Assembly (NCBI GenBank): GCA_963795795.1
Contig: CAWCJS010000016.1
Coordinates: 124,001 to 188,000, forward strand
DNA length: 64,000 nt
Direction: 5' to 3'
DNA from: Palsa-504 sp963795795
GTDB lineage: Bacteria; Actinomycetota; Actinomycetes; Streptosporangiales; Streptosporangiaceae
Below are positions 33,782 through 43,116 of this stretch, piece by piece. A program made the position numbers and the translations under genes. The stretch's first letter is position 1. Each line of letters opens with the position of its first letter. The notes under the pieces are model-generated. The model was not told the origin of the DNA, made no database searches, and worked only from the letters and a program-made list of their open reading frames with translations.

Positions 33782-35237
33782 CGGGGTGATCCCGGCCCGG
33801 ATGAAGCGCGTTGCGCTGGTCGCGGCCGACGAATCGCTGCGCGATGTGCTGGTCCGGGTCGCGGACGCGGCGGCGGTGGAGATCGGGCTCCCCGGGGGGG
33901 AGGCAAGCGCCCCGGGCCCCGCACCTGGCGAGCCGGGAACAGGCGGGGAAGCGGCCCGCAGGCTCAGGCACGCCGACCGCCCGGTGACCGGTGCCTTGCT
34001 GTCCGCCTCGCCGCTTGACTTCGACGCGGTCGAGAAAGCGGGCCGCTACGAGTTGCTCGCCGGCGAGGCCCAGCTCGAGGCCTATGCTGCGGGCGCGGTT
34101 AGGCGGTCAGGCGCCGGCGCCCTGGCCGGCTGGATCCCGGCTGACCGGCTGGCCGCCGTGGCGGCCAGCGTCGCGCAGGTCGGCGGTGCCGTGGTCCCGC
34201 TTCCGTACCCGCCCGGAGTGGAGCCTCCCTCGCTCGTGACCGGCCGGCCACTGCGCCGCTCGCTGTCCCCGCTGGTCCAGACCTACGGCACGGTTCCCTA
34301 CGCCGACGTCGATCCCGTCCGGCTGGCCTGGGTGACGTACGTGCTGATGTTCGGCATGATGTTCGGAGATGCGGGGGAGGGCGTCGTGCTGCTCGGGGTC
34401 GCGGCCGCGCTGCGGGCCGGCTGGCCGGGCTGGGTCCGCCGGTTCAGGTCAGCCTGGCCGTTCGTCGCGGGCGCCGGGGCGGCGGCTACCCTGTTCGGCT
34501 TGCTGTACGGAGAATGCTTCGGGCCGACCGGCCTGGTACCGGTGCTGTGGATCAACCCGCTGGATCACGCGGTCACGCTGCTGCTCGTGGCCATGGGCGC
34601 CGGGGCGGTCATGCTGGCGGGTGCCTACGCACTCGGAACGATCAACCGGTGGCGGGAAGGCGGGTGGCCCTCCGCGGTGTACGCGTCGTCGGGCATCGCC
34701 GGAATCACGGTGTTCCTCGGCGCGGGCGTCATGGTCGGCGGGTGGTATTCCCATCACGGCCTGCTGCTCGCCGTAGGCGGGTTCGGGGCCCTAGCCGGGC
34801 TGGGGCTGGCCGCCGCCGGGTTCCTCGCCGAGGCGGGCGGCGGCGGCGCGGGCCGGATCCAGGCCGCGGTCGAGGTCTTCGACCTGGTGGTCCGGCTGGG
34901 TTCAAATGTGGTGTCGTTCACCAGGCTCGCCGCGTTCGGCCTGACCCACGCCGCTCTCGGCCTGCTCGTGTGGGAGGGCACGCGGGCGCTGTGGCACCGC
35001 GGGGGGCCGCTCGCCGCGGCGGCCGTGGTCGTCTTCGCGGCCGGGACCGCCCTGGCGTTCAGCCTGGAAGCCCTCGTCGCTGCCATCCAGGCCCTCCGCC
35101 TGGAGTACTACGAACTGTTCTCGCGCGTCTTCGTGACTCAGGGCCGGCCGTTCAGGCCATGGCACGTGCCGACGGTAAGCGGCCTGGCCGATGTCACGGG
35201 GATCCCCGCGACTGGCATCAAGGAGGAAAGCACATGA
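33768..35237 (+). CDS. V/A-type ATPase subunit I (a)
   Basis: 489 residues, shorter than many homologues because the cytosolic N-terminal half is reduced. The membrane half from residue ~175 has the family motifs: VLMFGMMFGDAGEGVVLLG, ATLFGLLYGECFG and NVVSFTRLAAFGLTHAALG. The last holds the Arg that faces the c-ring carboxylate and is essential for ion transport. It forms the stator channel with subunit K. Confidence 0.9.
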   Translation: MSWLDGVIPARMKRVALVAADESLRDVLVRVADAAAVEIGLPGGEASAPGPAPGEPGTGGEAARRLRHADRPVTGALLSASPLDFDAVEKAGRYELLAGEAQLEAYAAGAVRRSGAGALAGWIPADRLAAVAASVAQVGGAVVPLPYPPGVEPPSLVTGRPLRRSLSPLVQTYGTVPYADVDPVRLAWVTYVLMFGMMFGDAGEGVVLLGVAAALRAGWPGWVRRFRSAWPFVAGAGAAATLFGLLYGECFGPTGLVPVLWINPLDHAVTLLLVAMGAGAVMLAGAYALGTINRWREGGWPSAVYASSGIAGITVFLGAGVMVGGWYSHHGLLLAVGGFGALAGLGLAAAGFLAEAGGGGAGRIQAAVEVFDLVVRLGSNVVSFTRLAAFGLTHAALGLLVWEGTRALWHRGGPLAAAAVVVFAAGTALAFSLEALVAAIQALRLEYYELFSRVFVTQGRPFRPWHVPTVSGLADVTGIPATGIKEEST

Positions 35238-35674
35238 CATCCGCATGGCTAGTCGGATTGCCGCTCATCGCTGCGGCCGTGGTGCTGGCGCGCGTGGTGA
35301 CGCGGCGCGGGCGGTCCGGGATCTACATCCTGGCCGGGATCGGCGCGGTGCTGATGATAGGCGCGGTGGTCCTGCTCGTGGCGGCGCTCAGCGCTGGGCC
35401 CGCTGGGGCGGCCGTTGCGGCCGGCGCGGCCAAGTCCGCCGCGGCGGCGTCAGGGACATCGTCGAACTCGGCCGCGTTGCTCGGCGCGGCGATCGCGGTC
35501 GCCGGGTCGACCATCGGCGCGGGCATCGCCGTCGCCTACGCCGGCGCCGCGGCCCTGGCCGCCATGAGCGAGCGGTCGGAACTATTCGGCCGAGCGATGG
35601 TCATCGTCGGCCTGGCCGAGGGAATCGCCATCTACGGCCTGATCATCGGGATCCTGCTCATCGGGAAGGCATGA
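35234..35674 (+). CDS. V/A-type ATPase subunit K (c-ring proteolipid)
   Basis: 146 residues from the ATG overlapping the subunit I stop. An extra hydrophobic segment at the start precedes an Ala/Gly-rich linker, then one c-subunit hairpin: ALLGAAIAVAGSTIGAGIAVA and MVIVGLAEGIAIYGLIIG. The Glu in LAEGIAIYG is the ion-binding carboxylate. A Q/E ligand set for sodium is not obvious, so proton use is more likely. Only one hairpin is present, which suits ATP synthesis as well as hydrolysis. Confidence 0.88.
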   Translation: MTSAWLVGLPLIAAAVVLARVVTRRGRSGIYILAGIGAVLMIGAVVLLVAALSAGPAGAAVAAGAAKSAAAASGTSSNSAALLGAAIAVAGSTIGAGIAVAYAGAAALAAMSERSELFGRAMVIVGLAEGIAIYGLIIGILLIGKA

Positions 35675-35675
35675 G

Positions 35676-35897
35676 ATGTCCCGGGCTGCGGTCATCGGCG
35701 AGTCCGCCCGTACGGCGGGTTTCGCCCTGGCCGGCGCGTTGGTCTTCCCGGCGGAGGACGCCGATGAAGCGCGCGCGGCCTGGTCCTCGCTGCCCGCCGA
35801 CGTCGCCGTCCTGGTGCTGACCCCGCGCGCTGCCGCGTGGCTCGGTACCGCGCCGCGAGCCCGGCGGGACGTGCTGCTCGCGGTGATGCCGCCGTGA
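35676..35897 (+). CDS. V/A-type ATPase subunit F
   Basis: 73 residues, shorter than the usual ~100. It has the Rossmann-like start of subunit F (AAVIGESARTAGFALAGALV) and DVAVLVLTPRAAAWLG. It belongs to the rotor. Its start follows the subunit K stop by one base, and its stop overlaps the next start. Confidence 0.75.
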   Translation: MSRAAVIGESARTAGFALAGALVFPAEDADEARAAWSSLPADVAVLVLTPRAAAWLGTAPRARRDVLLAVMPP

Positions 35898-36409
35898 GCG
35901 GCGAGGCGGAGCAGGCGCTCGCACCGGTCCGCGCGTACCTGCTGCGCGAGGCCGAGGCCGAGGCTGGCCGCATCCTGGCGGGGGCTCGTGCCCAGGCCGA
36001 CTCCATCCTGCAGGAGGCCCGGAGCAGCGCGGCCGAGATAGTCGACCGGGCCCGCGCGCTGGGTGAAGCGGACGCCGCCCCGGCGGCCGCCGCCGAGCGG
36101 AGCCGGGGTCGTGATCAGGCCCGGTCGATCATGCTCGGCGCCCAGCGTGCGGCGTACCAGGACCTGCGCGGCCAGGCCGTGGCCGCGGTCGGCGACCTGC
36201 GGACCGAGCCCGGCTACCCGGGGTTGCTCGGCCGGCTCGTCGCCATGGCCACGCGGGCGGCCGGTGATGGCACGGAGGTCACGGTCCAGCCGGAGGGGGG
36301 CGTGGTGGCGCGGGCCCCCGGTGTGGTCGTCGATTGCACTCTGTCCAGGCTGGCGGCGCTGGCCGTCGACGAACTCGGAGACCAGGTGCGGGAACTATGG
36401 ACGCCGTGA
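35894..36409 (+). CDS. V/A-type ATPase subunit E
   Basis: 171 residues from GTG 35894 (GTGA overlap). The N-terminal half is a coiled helix with AEAEAGRILAGARAQADSILQEA. The C-terminal half is a small globular domain (LLGRLVAMATRAAGDGTEVTV, VDCTLSRLAALAVDELGDQV) as in the peripheral-stalk subunit E. Confidence 0.8.
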   Translation: MSGEAEQALAPVRAYLLREAEAEAGRILAGARAQADSILQEARSSAAEIVDRARALGEADAAPAAAAERSRGRDQARSIMLGAQRAAYQDLRGQAVAAVGDLRTEPGYPGLLGRLVAMATRAAGDGTEVTVQPEGGVVARAPGVVVDCTLSRLAALAVDELGDQVRELWTP

Positions 36410-38151
36410 GCGCGAGCCCGGCGCGAGTCGTCCGGGTGAACGGGCCGCTGGTGGAGGTGACCAGCCTGACCGGGGTCGCGATGTACGACATCGTCGAGCT
36501 CGGCGAGCACCTGCTGCCCGGTGAGGCCGTCGCTATCAGGGGCGACGTGACCACCGTGCAGGCGTACGAGTACACCGGCGGCCTCGCGCCCGGTGATCCC
36601 GCCCGGTCGCGCGGCGAGCCGCTGTCGGCGCGCCTGGGCCCGCATCTGCTCGGCGGCATCTTCGACGGGCTGCTCAGGCCGCTCAGCAGTGCGCCTGCTT
36701 GGCTTGAGCCCGGCTATCCTTTCCCTTCCGCGGGAGGTCAGGAGTGGGAGTTCACACCGCAGGCCGAGGTCGGCGCGGCCGTCGGCGACGGCGCCAGCCT
36801 GGGCTCGGTGACGGTCTCCGGCGGGATCGGCTACCGGGTCCTCGTGCCGCCCGGCGTAGGCGGAACGGTAGAAAAGGTACGCGAGGCCGGCCCGGCGCCC
36901 GGTGACGCGGTGATCGCCACCGTCTCAGGCACGGACGTGCACCTGACCTCGAGCTGGCCGGTGCGCCGCCCGCGGCCCTACCGCCGGCGGCTCGACGCAT
37001 CCGCGCCGCTGCTCACCGGGCAGCGGGTGATCGACGTGCTGTTCCCGGTGACCAAGGGCGGCAGCTGCGCCGTGCCCGGCGGGTTCGGCACTGGGAAGAC
37101 CGTACTCCTGCAGCAGATCACGAAGTGGTGCGACGCGGACGTGATCGTGTACGTCGGGTGCGGGGAACGCGGCAACGAGCTAGCCGACATGCTGGCCGAA
37201 CTCGCCGGGCTCAGCGATCCGCGCACCGGAGGCAAGCTGGCCGCCAGGACCGTCGTCATCGCCAATACGTCGAACATGCCGATGATGGCCCGCGAGGCCA
37301 GCATCTACAGTGCCGCCGCGGTCGCCGAGCACTTCAGGGACATGGGCCTGGACGTCGTGGTGGTGGCGGATTCGACCTCTCGCTGGGCCGAGGCGCTGCG
37401 CGAGTTCGCGTCCCGCAACGGTGACCTCCCGGCCGAGGAGGGGTATCCGGCCAGCCTGTCATCCAGCCTGGCCGCGTTCTACGAACGGGCAGGCCGCGTC
37501 GTCACCAGCGGCGGGCGCGAGGGCTCGGTGACGATCGTCGGCGCGGTGTCGCCGGCGGGCGGCGACATGACCGAGCCGGTCACCGCGTACACCCAGCGTT
37601 TCGTCCGGAGCCTGTGGTCCCTGGACCGCGACCTCGCCTACGCGCGGCATTACCCGGCCGTCTCCTGGTCCGGATCGTTCTGCCGGGACGTCGGCACCGT
37701 CGCCGCCTGGCAGGCCGGGGCGGGGGATCCCGGCTGGACCGGTCGCAGGACCCAGCTCGCCGCGCTGCTGGCCGAGGCAGACCGGCTCAGCTCGCTGGCC
37801 GAGCTCATGGGCACGACCGCCCTGCCGCCCAGGGAGCGCGTTACGATCCTGGCGGGCCGGCTGATCAGGGAAGGCCTGCTCCAGCAAAGCGCGCTCAGCC
37901 CCGTCGACGCCTCGTGTGACCGCGCCCGGGCCGCCGCCCTCGGCGACGCGATCCTGGCCGTAGCGCAGCGGTGCCGAGAGCTGGCTGACGCTGCCGTGCC
38001 CCCGGCGGCTCTCGAAGAACTGGACTTCTCCCCGATCCTGCGGGCCCGGGAGGACGCCGCGACACCCGACGCGGTCGCAGCCGGGCAGCAGGCCATGCTC
38101 GCCCGGCTGGAGGACCTGCTGCGGCAGAGCCAGGACGGAGGTCCGGGATGA
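36397..38151 (+). CDS. V/A-type ATP synthase subunit A (catalytic)
   Basis: 584 residues, normal length. It has the beta-barrel start (ARVVRVNGPLVEVTSLTGVAMYD), the non-homologous insert (residues ~85-180), Walker A CAVPGGFGTGKTVLLQQITKW, the catalytic Glu in YVGCGERGNELADML, Walker B LDVVVVADSTSRWAEALRE and VSPAGGDMTEPV. It hydrolyses or makes ATP at the A/B interface. Confidence 0.95.
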   Translation: MDAVSASPARVVRVNGPLVEVTSLTGVAMYDIVELGEHLLPGEAVAIRGDVTTVQAYEYTGGLAPGDPARSRGEPLSARLGPHLLGGIFDGLLRPLSSAPAWLEPGYPFPSAGGQEWEFTPQAEVGAAVGDGASLGSVTVSGGIGYRVLVPPGVGGTVEKVREAGPAPGDAVIATVSGTDVHLTSSWPVRRPRPYRRRLDASAPLLTGQRVIDVLFPVTKGGSCAVPGGFGTGKTVLLQQITKWCDADVIVYVGCGERGNELADMLAELAGLSDPRTGGKLAARTVVIANTSNMPMMAREASIYSAAAVAEHFRDMGLDVVVVADSTSRWAEALREFASRNGDLPAEEGYPASLSSSLAAFYERAGRVVTSGGREGSVTIVGAVSPAGGDMTEPVTAYTQRFVRSLWSLDRDLAYARHYPAVSWSGSFCRDVGTVAAWQAGAGDPGWTGRRTQLAALLAEADRLSSLAELMGTTALPPRERVTILAGRLIREGLLQQSALSPVDASCDRARAAALGDAILAVAQRCRELADAAVPPAALEELDFSPILRAREDAATPDAVAAGQQAMLARLEDLLRQSQDGGPG

Positions 38152-39536
38152 CCGGCTGGGCGCAGCGCGAGTACACCGGGATAGCGGAGCTCCGCGGCCC
38201 GCTGATGATCGTCCGCGGCGTGGACGGCGTGGGCTGGGACGAATTCGCGGAGATCCGGACCCACACCGGGGAAACACGGCACGGGCTGGTCCTGGAGGCC
38301 GATCGCGACCTGGCCGTGGTGCAGGTGCTCGAGGGAACCGGCGGGATGCGCACGACAGGGACCGGGGTCACGTTCAGCGGCACCCCCTTGCGGATTCCCG
38401 TCGGGGCGGACTGGCTCGGCCGGGTCTGCAACGGCCGCGGCGATCCGGTCGACGGCGGCCCGCCGGTCACCGGTGACGTCATCATGCCCGTGGCGGGCGC
38501 CCCGATCAATCCCGTCCTGCGGGAGCCGCCCGCCGAGCCGGTGCTGACCGGGATCTCGGTCATCGACTCGCTGACCACGCTGGTGCGTGGCCAGAAGCTC
38601 CCGGTGTTCTCGGTCGCGGGCCTGCCTCATCTCGAACTGGCCGCACAGCTGGCCGCCCAGGCGTCGGCCGGCGGTGACCCCTTCAGCGTCGTGTTCGCGG
38701 CGATGGGTCTCACCCACGCCGACGCCTCGGCCGTCCGCGTGGTACTCGAGGAGCGCTCTGCGGCGGGTGAGCTAGTGCTGCTGCTCAACCTCGCCGATGA
38801 CCCGGTCATCGAGCGGATCCTGACGCCGCGGCTGGCACTCACCGTGGCCGAGCGGCTCGCGTTCACCCTCGGCCGGCACGTACTGGTCGTCATGGCCGAC
38901 ATGACCAGTTACTGCGAGGCGCTGCGTGAGGTCTCCGCGGCGCGCGGCGAGATTCCCGCCCGGCGCGCCTATCCGGGCTACCTGTACAGTGACCTGGCCT
39001 CGCTGTACGAACGGTGCGGGCGCATCCGCGGCCTGCCCGGCTCGGTCACGGTGATCCCGGTGCTGACCATGCCGGCCGGTGACATCACCCACCCGGTCCC
39101 CGACCTCACCGGGTACATCACCGAAGGGCAGATCGTGCTCTCGCCCGACATCCAGGCCCGCGGGGTGTACCCGCCGGTCGACGCGCTTTCCTCCCTGTCC
39201 AGGCTCATGCGGCACGGTGCCGGTCCCGGCCGGACCAGGGACGACCACCTGGACGTGGCCGCGCAGATCCTGGCCGCGCTCGCCGCCGCGCGGCACGCCA
39301 GCGAGCTGGCCGAACTGCTCGGCAGCGCGGCCCTCAGCCCGCTCGACCAGCAGTACCTCGCGCTCCAGACCGCCTTCGAGCGCGAGTTCATGGACCAGGA
39401 GCGGACCGAGAACCGCAGCCTCGAGGAGAGCCTGAACCGCGCCTGGCGGGTCCTGGCGAGGTTGCCGCGGAACCAGCTGACCATGGTCCCGGCCCAGTTC
39501 CTCGACGCCTACTACCCCGGCGGCGGCGAGCCGTGA
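38148..39536 (+). CDS. V/A-type ATP synthase subunit B (regulatory)
   Basis: 462 residues. It has the B-subunit signature: REYTGIAELRGPLMIVRGVDGVGWDE, GRVCNGRGDPVDGGPP, PVFSVAGLPHLELAAQLA (degenerate P-loop), LVVMADMTSYCEALREVSAARGEIPARRAYPGYLYSDLA in separated pieces, and VIPVLTMPAGDITHPVPDLTGY. It overlaps subunit A by 4 bp (ATGA). Confidence 0.95.
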   Translation: MTGWAQREYTGIAELRGPLMIVRGVDGVGWDEFAEIRTHTGETRHGLVLEADRDLAVVQVLEGTGGMRTTGTGVTFSGTPLRIPVGADWLGRVCNGRGDPVDGGPPVTGDVIMPVAGAPINPVLREPPAEPVLTGISVIDSLTTLVRGQKLPVFSVAGLPHLELAAQLAAQASAGGDPFSVVFAAMGLTHADASAVRVVLEERSAAGELVLLLNLADDPVIERILTPRLALTVAERLAFTLGRHVLVVMADMTSYCEALREVSAARGEIPARRAYPGYLYSDLASLYERCGRIRGLPGSVTVIPVLTMPAGDITHPVPDLTGYITEGQIVLSPDIQARGVYPPVDALSSLSRLMRHGAGPGRTRDDHLDVAAQILAALAAARHASELAELLGSAALSPLDQQYLALQTAFEREFMDQERTENRSLEESLNRAWRVLARLPRNQLTMVPAQFLDAYYPGGGEP

Positions 39537-40144
39537 GCGCGCGGGGGTTCACCGTGCCGCCAGGCCGCGCCGGACGGCTCTGGCTGACCAGGCGCCTGCA
39601 GGTCGCCCGGCGCGGCGCCGACCTGCTAGACCGTAAGCTCCGGATCCTATCGGCCGAACTCGGCCGGTTCCGCGACGCCGAGGCGCGGACCATGGCGGAC
39701 TGGGACCGCTGCTGCGCCGACGCCGAGCAATGGCTGCTGCGCGCCTCGATGCTCGGCGGCGAGCGGGCCGTCCGGCTGGCCGCCGACGGCCAGCCCGCGA
39801 CGGTGACGATCCCCTACACCGTCACCATGGGAGTCCGGCACCCCGTCAGCCCCGCCTGTGCTGTCCCCGCCTCAAGCACGTGGGACGGTCCGGCGCTGAC
39901 CCGGACCCGGCAGGCCCACGCCGCCGCCCTCGAGGCCTCGGTAAAGTACGCCGCCGCGGCCGAGGCGCTGCGCGTCATCGAGGCCGAGGCTCTGGCTACC
40001 CGGTACCGGCTGCGCGCGATCGAGGACCGCTGGATTCCCCGCCTCGAGCAGGCCCTGGCCGAAGTGACGCTCGCCCTGGAGGAGCAAGAGCTAGCGGACG
40101 CCGCCCGGCTGCGCCTGGCTGTCAGCCCGAACCGACGGCCGTGA
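39533..40144 (+). CDS. V/A-type ATPase subunit D (central shaft)
   Basis: 203 residues from GTG 39533 (overlap with subunit B). It has the helical hairpin ends (LWLTRRLQVARRGADLLDRK; AEALATRYRLRAIEDRWIPRLEQAL) and the family segment TMGVRHPV. It is the last gene of the operon. A relic of a second copy lies at 3.7 kb. Confidence 0.9.
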   Translation: MSARGFTVPPGRAGRLWLTRRLQVARRGADLLDRKLRILSAELGRFRDAEARTMADWDRCCADAEQWLLRASMLGGERAVRLAADGQPATVTIPYTVTMGVRHPVSPACAVPASSTWDGPALTRTRQAHAAALEASVKYAAAAEALRVIEAEALATRYRLRAIEDRWIPRLEQALAEVTLALEEQELADAARLRLAVSPNRRP

Positions 40145-40199
40145 GCTGATCCGGCCCGCAGTGCCTCCCCGTTTCTCGGGTGGTGGTACCGGCATCCGC

Positions 40200-41408
40200 C
40201 TACGGCAGCCGGACGTAGCCGTGGCGGCTCTTCCACAGGTAGTACTTCTCGAAGGCCAGCTTCATCGCGTGGACTTGGGGACCAGGGATCATGACGCCGC
40301 CCTTGCGCGGCGGGAGCATGTGGTCGGCCAGGATCAGTACGCCGTTGTTGCCGGCGTCCATCATGCAGACCGCGGCCATCTCGCCGAACTCCTTGTGGCT
40401 GCTGGGCGGCTCGCCCTTGATCGCCGCGACGATATTGCGCGCGGCGACCTTGGCCATGGACTCGACCGGGAACCCGGTCTTCGGGATCCCGATCGGTATG
40501 GCCGTCTGCCAGGGGACGGGCACCTGCGCGGCGATGCCGACCGCGTAGATCTCCGGGTACGCCTTGGACTGGTAGGTGTCCTCGACGGGCACATAGCCCT
40601 TGTCATCGGCGAGCCCCGGGGTGGCGAGAACCACATCCTGCCCGACGAAGGGCGGGATCACCATCGCGAAACGGAATGGGAGCCGGGTACCGTCGGCCAG
40701 CTTGACCTGGTCGCCGGTGACCTCGTCCATGGCCGCGCCGGTGACGGCAGTGATGCCCTCCTTACGCAGGAACATCTTCAGCAGCGTCTCGCCGCCGGGC
40801 AGGCCCCCGATGCCGAAGTGGCCGAGGAACGGCTCGGCGGTCACGAACGTCAGCGGCGCCACGTCGCGCAGCTTCAACCTGCGCAGCTGGTATGAGGTGT
40901 TGAACAGGAACTCGTATGCCGCGCCGAAGCAGCTCGCACCCTGGGTCGCGCCGATCACCACCGGGCCAGGGTCGTCCAGGAACTTGGCCCAGGCGAGGGC
41001 GGCCTTCTGGGCGTCGGGGAGCGTCGTGATCGTCTGCGCGTAGCCGTCGGGACCCAGGCCCGGCAGCACGTCGAACCTGTTGCGGTATCCGGTGGCGATC
41101 ACCAGGTAGTCGTAGTTCCAGCGGCCGCCGGTGGTGGTGACGGTGCGGGCGGCCGGGTCGATGGCGGTCGCCTCGGCGTGCACGAAGCCGATGTCGTGCG
41201 CGTCGAAGACCGGCCGCAGCGGGAAGGTGATCTGGTCGACGGTGCGCTTGCCGAACGGCAGCCAGATCAGCGACGGGTTGAACAGGAAGCGGTCGGCCGC
41301 CGACACGACCGTGACGTCGACGTCGCTGCCCAGCTCGGCCTTGACCTCCAGAGCCGCGGTGAGCCCCCCGAAGTTCCCGCCGATCACCAGTACCAGCTTG
41401 TTCCCCAT
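40200..41408 (-). CDS. Sulfide:quinone oxidoreductase-like flavoprotein
   Basis: 402 residues. It has an N-terminal FAD fold (LVLVIGGNFGGLTAALEVKAEL), ATGYRNRF (second FAD contact) and the C-terminal ADDKGYVPVEDTYQSKAYPEIYAVG motif. Cysteines at GASCFGAAYEFLF (~160) and AAVCMMDAGNNGVLI (~350) sit where SQR and flavocytochrome c carry the reactive pair. It may feed electrons from sulfide or another thiol compound to quinone. An NDH-2-type role is the main alternative. It has a box upstream on its own strand. Confidence 0.75.
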   Translation of the reverse strand: MGNKLVLVIGGNFGGLTAALEVKAELGSDVDVTVVSAADRFLFNPSLIWLPFGKRTVDQITFPLRPVFDAHDIGFVHAEATAIDPAARTVTTTGGRWNYDYLVIATGYRNRFDVLPGLGPDGYAQTITTLPDAQKAALAWAKFLDDPGPVVIGATQGASCFGAAYEFLFNTSYQLRRLKLRDVAPLTFVTAEPFLGHFGIGGLPGGETLLKMFLRKEGITAVTGAAMDEVTGDQVKLADGTRLPFRFAMVIPPFVGQDVVLATPGLADDKGYVPVEDTYQSKAYPEIYAVGIAAQVPVPWQTAIPIGIPKTGFPVESMAKVAARNIVAAIKGEPPSSHKEFGEMAAVCMMDAGNNGVLILADHMLPPRKGGVMIPGPQVHAMKLAFEKYYLWKSRHGYVRLP

Positions 41409-41479
41409 GAGGGCACCTCATTTCGCGCATGCGCATAGAACTCTTACGATCACCATCGGCCGGCCGCGCTGTCCGCGGC

Positions 41480-41494
41480 AGGGCCGATGGTCAC
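41480..41494. promoter_or_regulatory. DosR-like box
   Basis: The reverse strand reads GTGACCATCGGCCCT, one base away from the box at 53665. It lies 72 bp before the SQR-like gene. Confidence 0.5.
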
Positions 41495-41621
41495 CGATTG
41501 CCGGGACCATTGAGCCAGCTGCGGAGGCCGTTGGCGGCCGCCGCCGACATCGAAGGCATCACCCACGAGCGGACCCGCCTCCACCTCTAGTCCGGCCGCG
41601 GGACCCTTGCGCGCACAGGAC

Positions 41622-41636
41622 GGGACCTATGGCCGT
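41622..41636. promoter_or_regulatory. DosR-like box
   Basis: GGGACCTATGGCCGT lies 65 bp before the AhpD-like gene. Confidence 0.55.
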
Positions 41637-41700
41637 AGTTGGGCTTCCCTGCATCACATACTCCCGGAGGTATCTGGACTGTCATCGGGAAGGGAACGCC

Positions 41701-42132
41701 ATGAGTTACGGAACGACCGTGCGCAACGAGTTGCAGGTACCGACGCGGGAGCTGCGACACGCGATCCCATGGGTCTACGCGGGCTATAAGGAACTGCACG
41801 ATTCTGCGCTGGCGCCCGGGGCCCTGGACGCCAAGACCAAGGAGCTCATCGCGCTGGCTATCGCGGTCAGCAAGGAATGCGACGGCTGCATCGCCGCCCA
41901 CGCCCACGCCGCCGTATGGCACGGCGCAACCCCGCAGGAGGCCGCTGAGGCGATCGGCGTCACGTTCGTGATGAACGGCGGTCCGGCCACCGTCTACGGC
42001 GCGCGGGCCTTCGCGGCGTTCCGCGAGTTCTACGACCAGCGGGCCGCCGGGGACGGGCCGTCCGGCCAGGGGCAGCCGACACAGCACGGGCACGGGATCG
42101 CCCAGCCTAACGGCCATCAGCACGTCGACTAG
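41701..42132 (+). CDS. AhpD/carboxymuconolactone decarboxylase-family protein
   Basis: 143 residues. It has the CMD fold with the redox motif ECDGCIAAHAHAAVWHGATPQE (CxxC followed by HxxxA), as in AhpD-type peroxidase partners. A C-terminal Gly/Gln/His-rich tail (HGHGIAQPNGHQHVD) is unusual and could bind metal. The ribosome site is GGGAAGGG. The box upstream points to induction with the dormancy set. It probably acts as a thiol-dependent antioxidant protein. Confidence 0.82.
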   Translation: MSYGTTVRNELQVPTRELRHAIPWVYAGYKELHDSALAPGALDAKTKELIALAIAVSKECDGCIAAHAHAAVWHGATPQEAAEAIGVTFVMNGGPATVYGARAFAAFREFYDQRAAGDGPSGQGQPTQHGHGIAQPNGHQHVD

Positions 42133-42204
42133 GCGGGCCATGCCGAGCGGACGCCGAGCACCTGGCTCCCGCCGCGGCCGGGGCGGCCGGTTGCGGTAAC
42201 TTGC

Positions 42205-42302
42205 GGGCTCTGACGGTAACGCGTTCGCCGAGGGCGGGTACGGCCGCTGTCCAGCCCAGTTCGTCGTCGAGCCGGTCGCGCAAGGTGGCTGCTGCGCTGG
42301 CC
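42205..42302 (-). pseudogene. C-terminal stub of a metallo-beta-lactamase-fold hydrolase
   Basis: The frame reads ASAAATLRDRLDDELGWTAAVPALGERVTVR. This resembles the tail of RNA-specificity MBL hydrolases (RexxLGWxxxVPxxGexV). The enzyme core is missing. It lies where the hydrogenase large subunit would be expected. Confidence 0.4.
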
Positions 42303-42350
42303 GGTCACCGACCGCGTCCCTGACCGTCGGCATCTGATCCACCGGCCGGT

Positions 42351-43116
42351 TCAGTCGGCTCTGGCCAGGACAGGCGAGCCCGCGTTGAACGTGGCGAACA
42401 CCCGGCTCACCTCGTGCTCGGTCATTCCGAGGCGGCGCAGCTGGGCGGTCAGCGCGGCGAGGTTCGGGTTGGCCACGGGGCCGAAGCAGCCGTAGCAGCC
42501 GCGGCCGAAGGCGGGGCAGATGGCGCCGCAGCCGGCCTGGGTGACCGGCCCGAGGCACGGGATTCCGCGGGCCACCATGACGCATGACGTGCCGCGCAGC
42601 TTGCAGTCGTAGCAGACGCTATGCGACGGGTATCTGGGGCTTGCGCCCCGCCAGCAGCGCGGTGAGCAGCTCGAGCAGCTGGCGCTTGTCGATCGGGCAG
42701 CCCCGCAGCTCGAAGTCCACCGGCACGTGGTCGGCCACCGGCGTGGAGGTCGCGAGTGTAGAGATGTAGTCCGGCCGCGCGTACACCACCGAGATGAACT
42801 CCCTGACGTCGGCGAAGTTGCGGAGGGCCTGGATCCCGCCGGCGGTGGCGCAGGCCCCGATGCAGACCAGGACCCGGGATACCGCGCGGATCTCCGCGAT
42901 GCGGCGGGCGTCCCGCTCGGTGGTCACCGACCCTTCCACCAGCGACACGTCGTAGGGCCCTTCGACCTCGGCGCTAGATGCCTCCGTGAAGTGGGCGATC
43001 TCGACGGCCCCGGCCAGGGCGAGCAGTTCGTCCTCGCAGTCCAGCAAGGTGAGCTGACAGCCGTCACACGAGGCCAGCTTCCACACAGCCAGCTTCGGCT
43101 TGCTCGTGCCGGTCAT
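42351..43116 (-). pseudogene. [NiFe] hydrogenase small (delta) subunit with a one-base frameshift
   Basis: The first frame (43116-42619) has the small-subunit start KLAVWKLASCDGCQLTLLDCE, LVEGSVTTERD, VCIGACATAGGIQALRN and ELRGCPIDKRQ, which are ligands of the proximal FeS cluster. At 42619-42626 one extra base gives a TAG. The chain continues in the next frame with SVCYDCKLRGTSCVMVARGIPCLGPVTQAGCGAICPA in pieces, and GCYGCFGP, to 42351. This matches the small subunit of group 3 (Hyh/Hox-like) soluble hydrogenases. As read, the medial/distal cluster part is lost. Confidence 0.75.
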
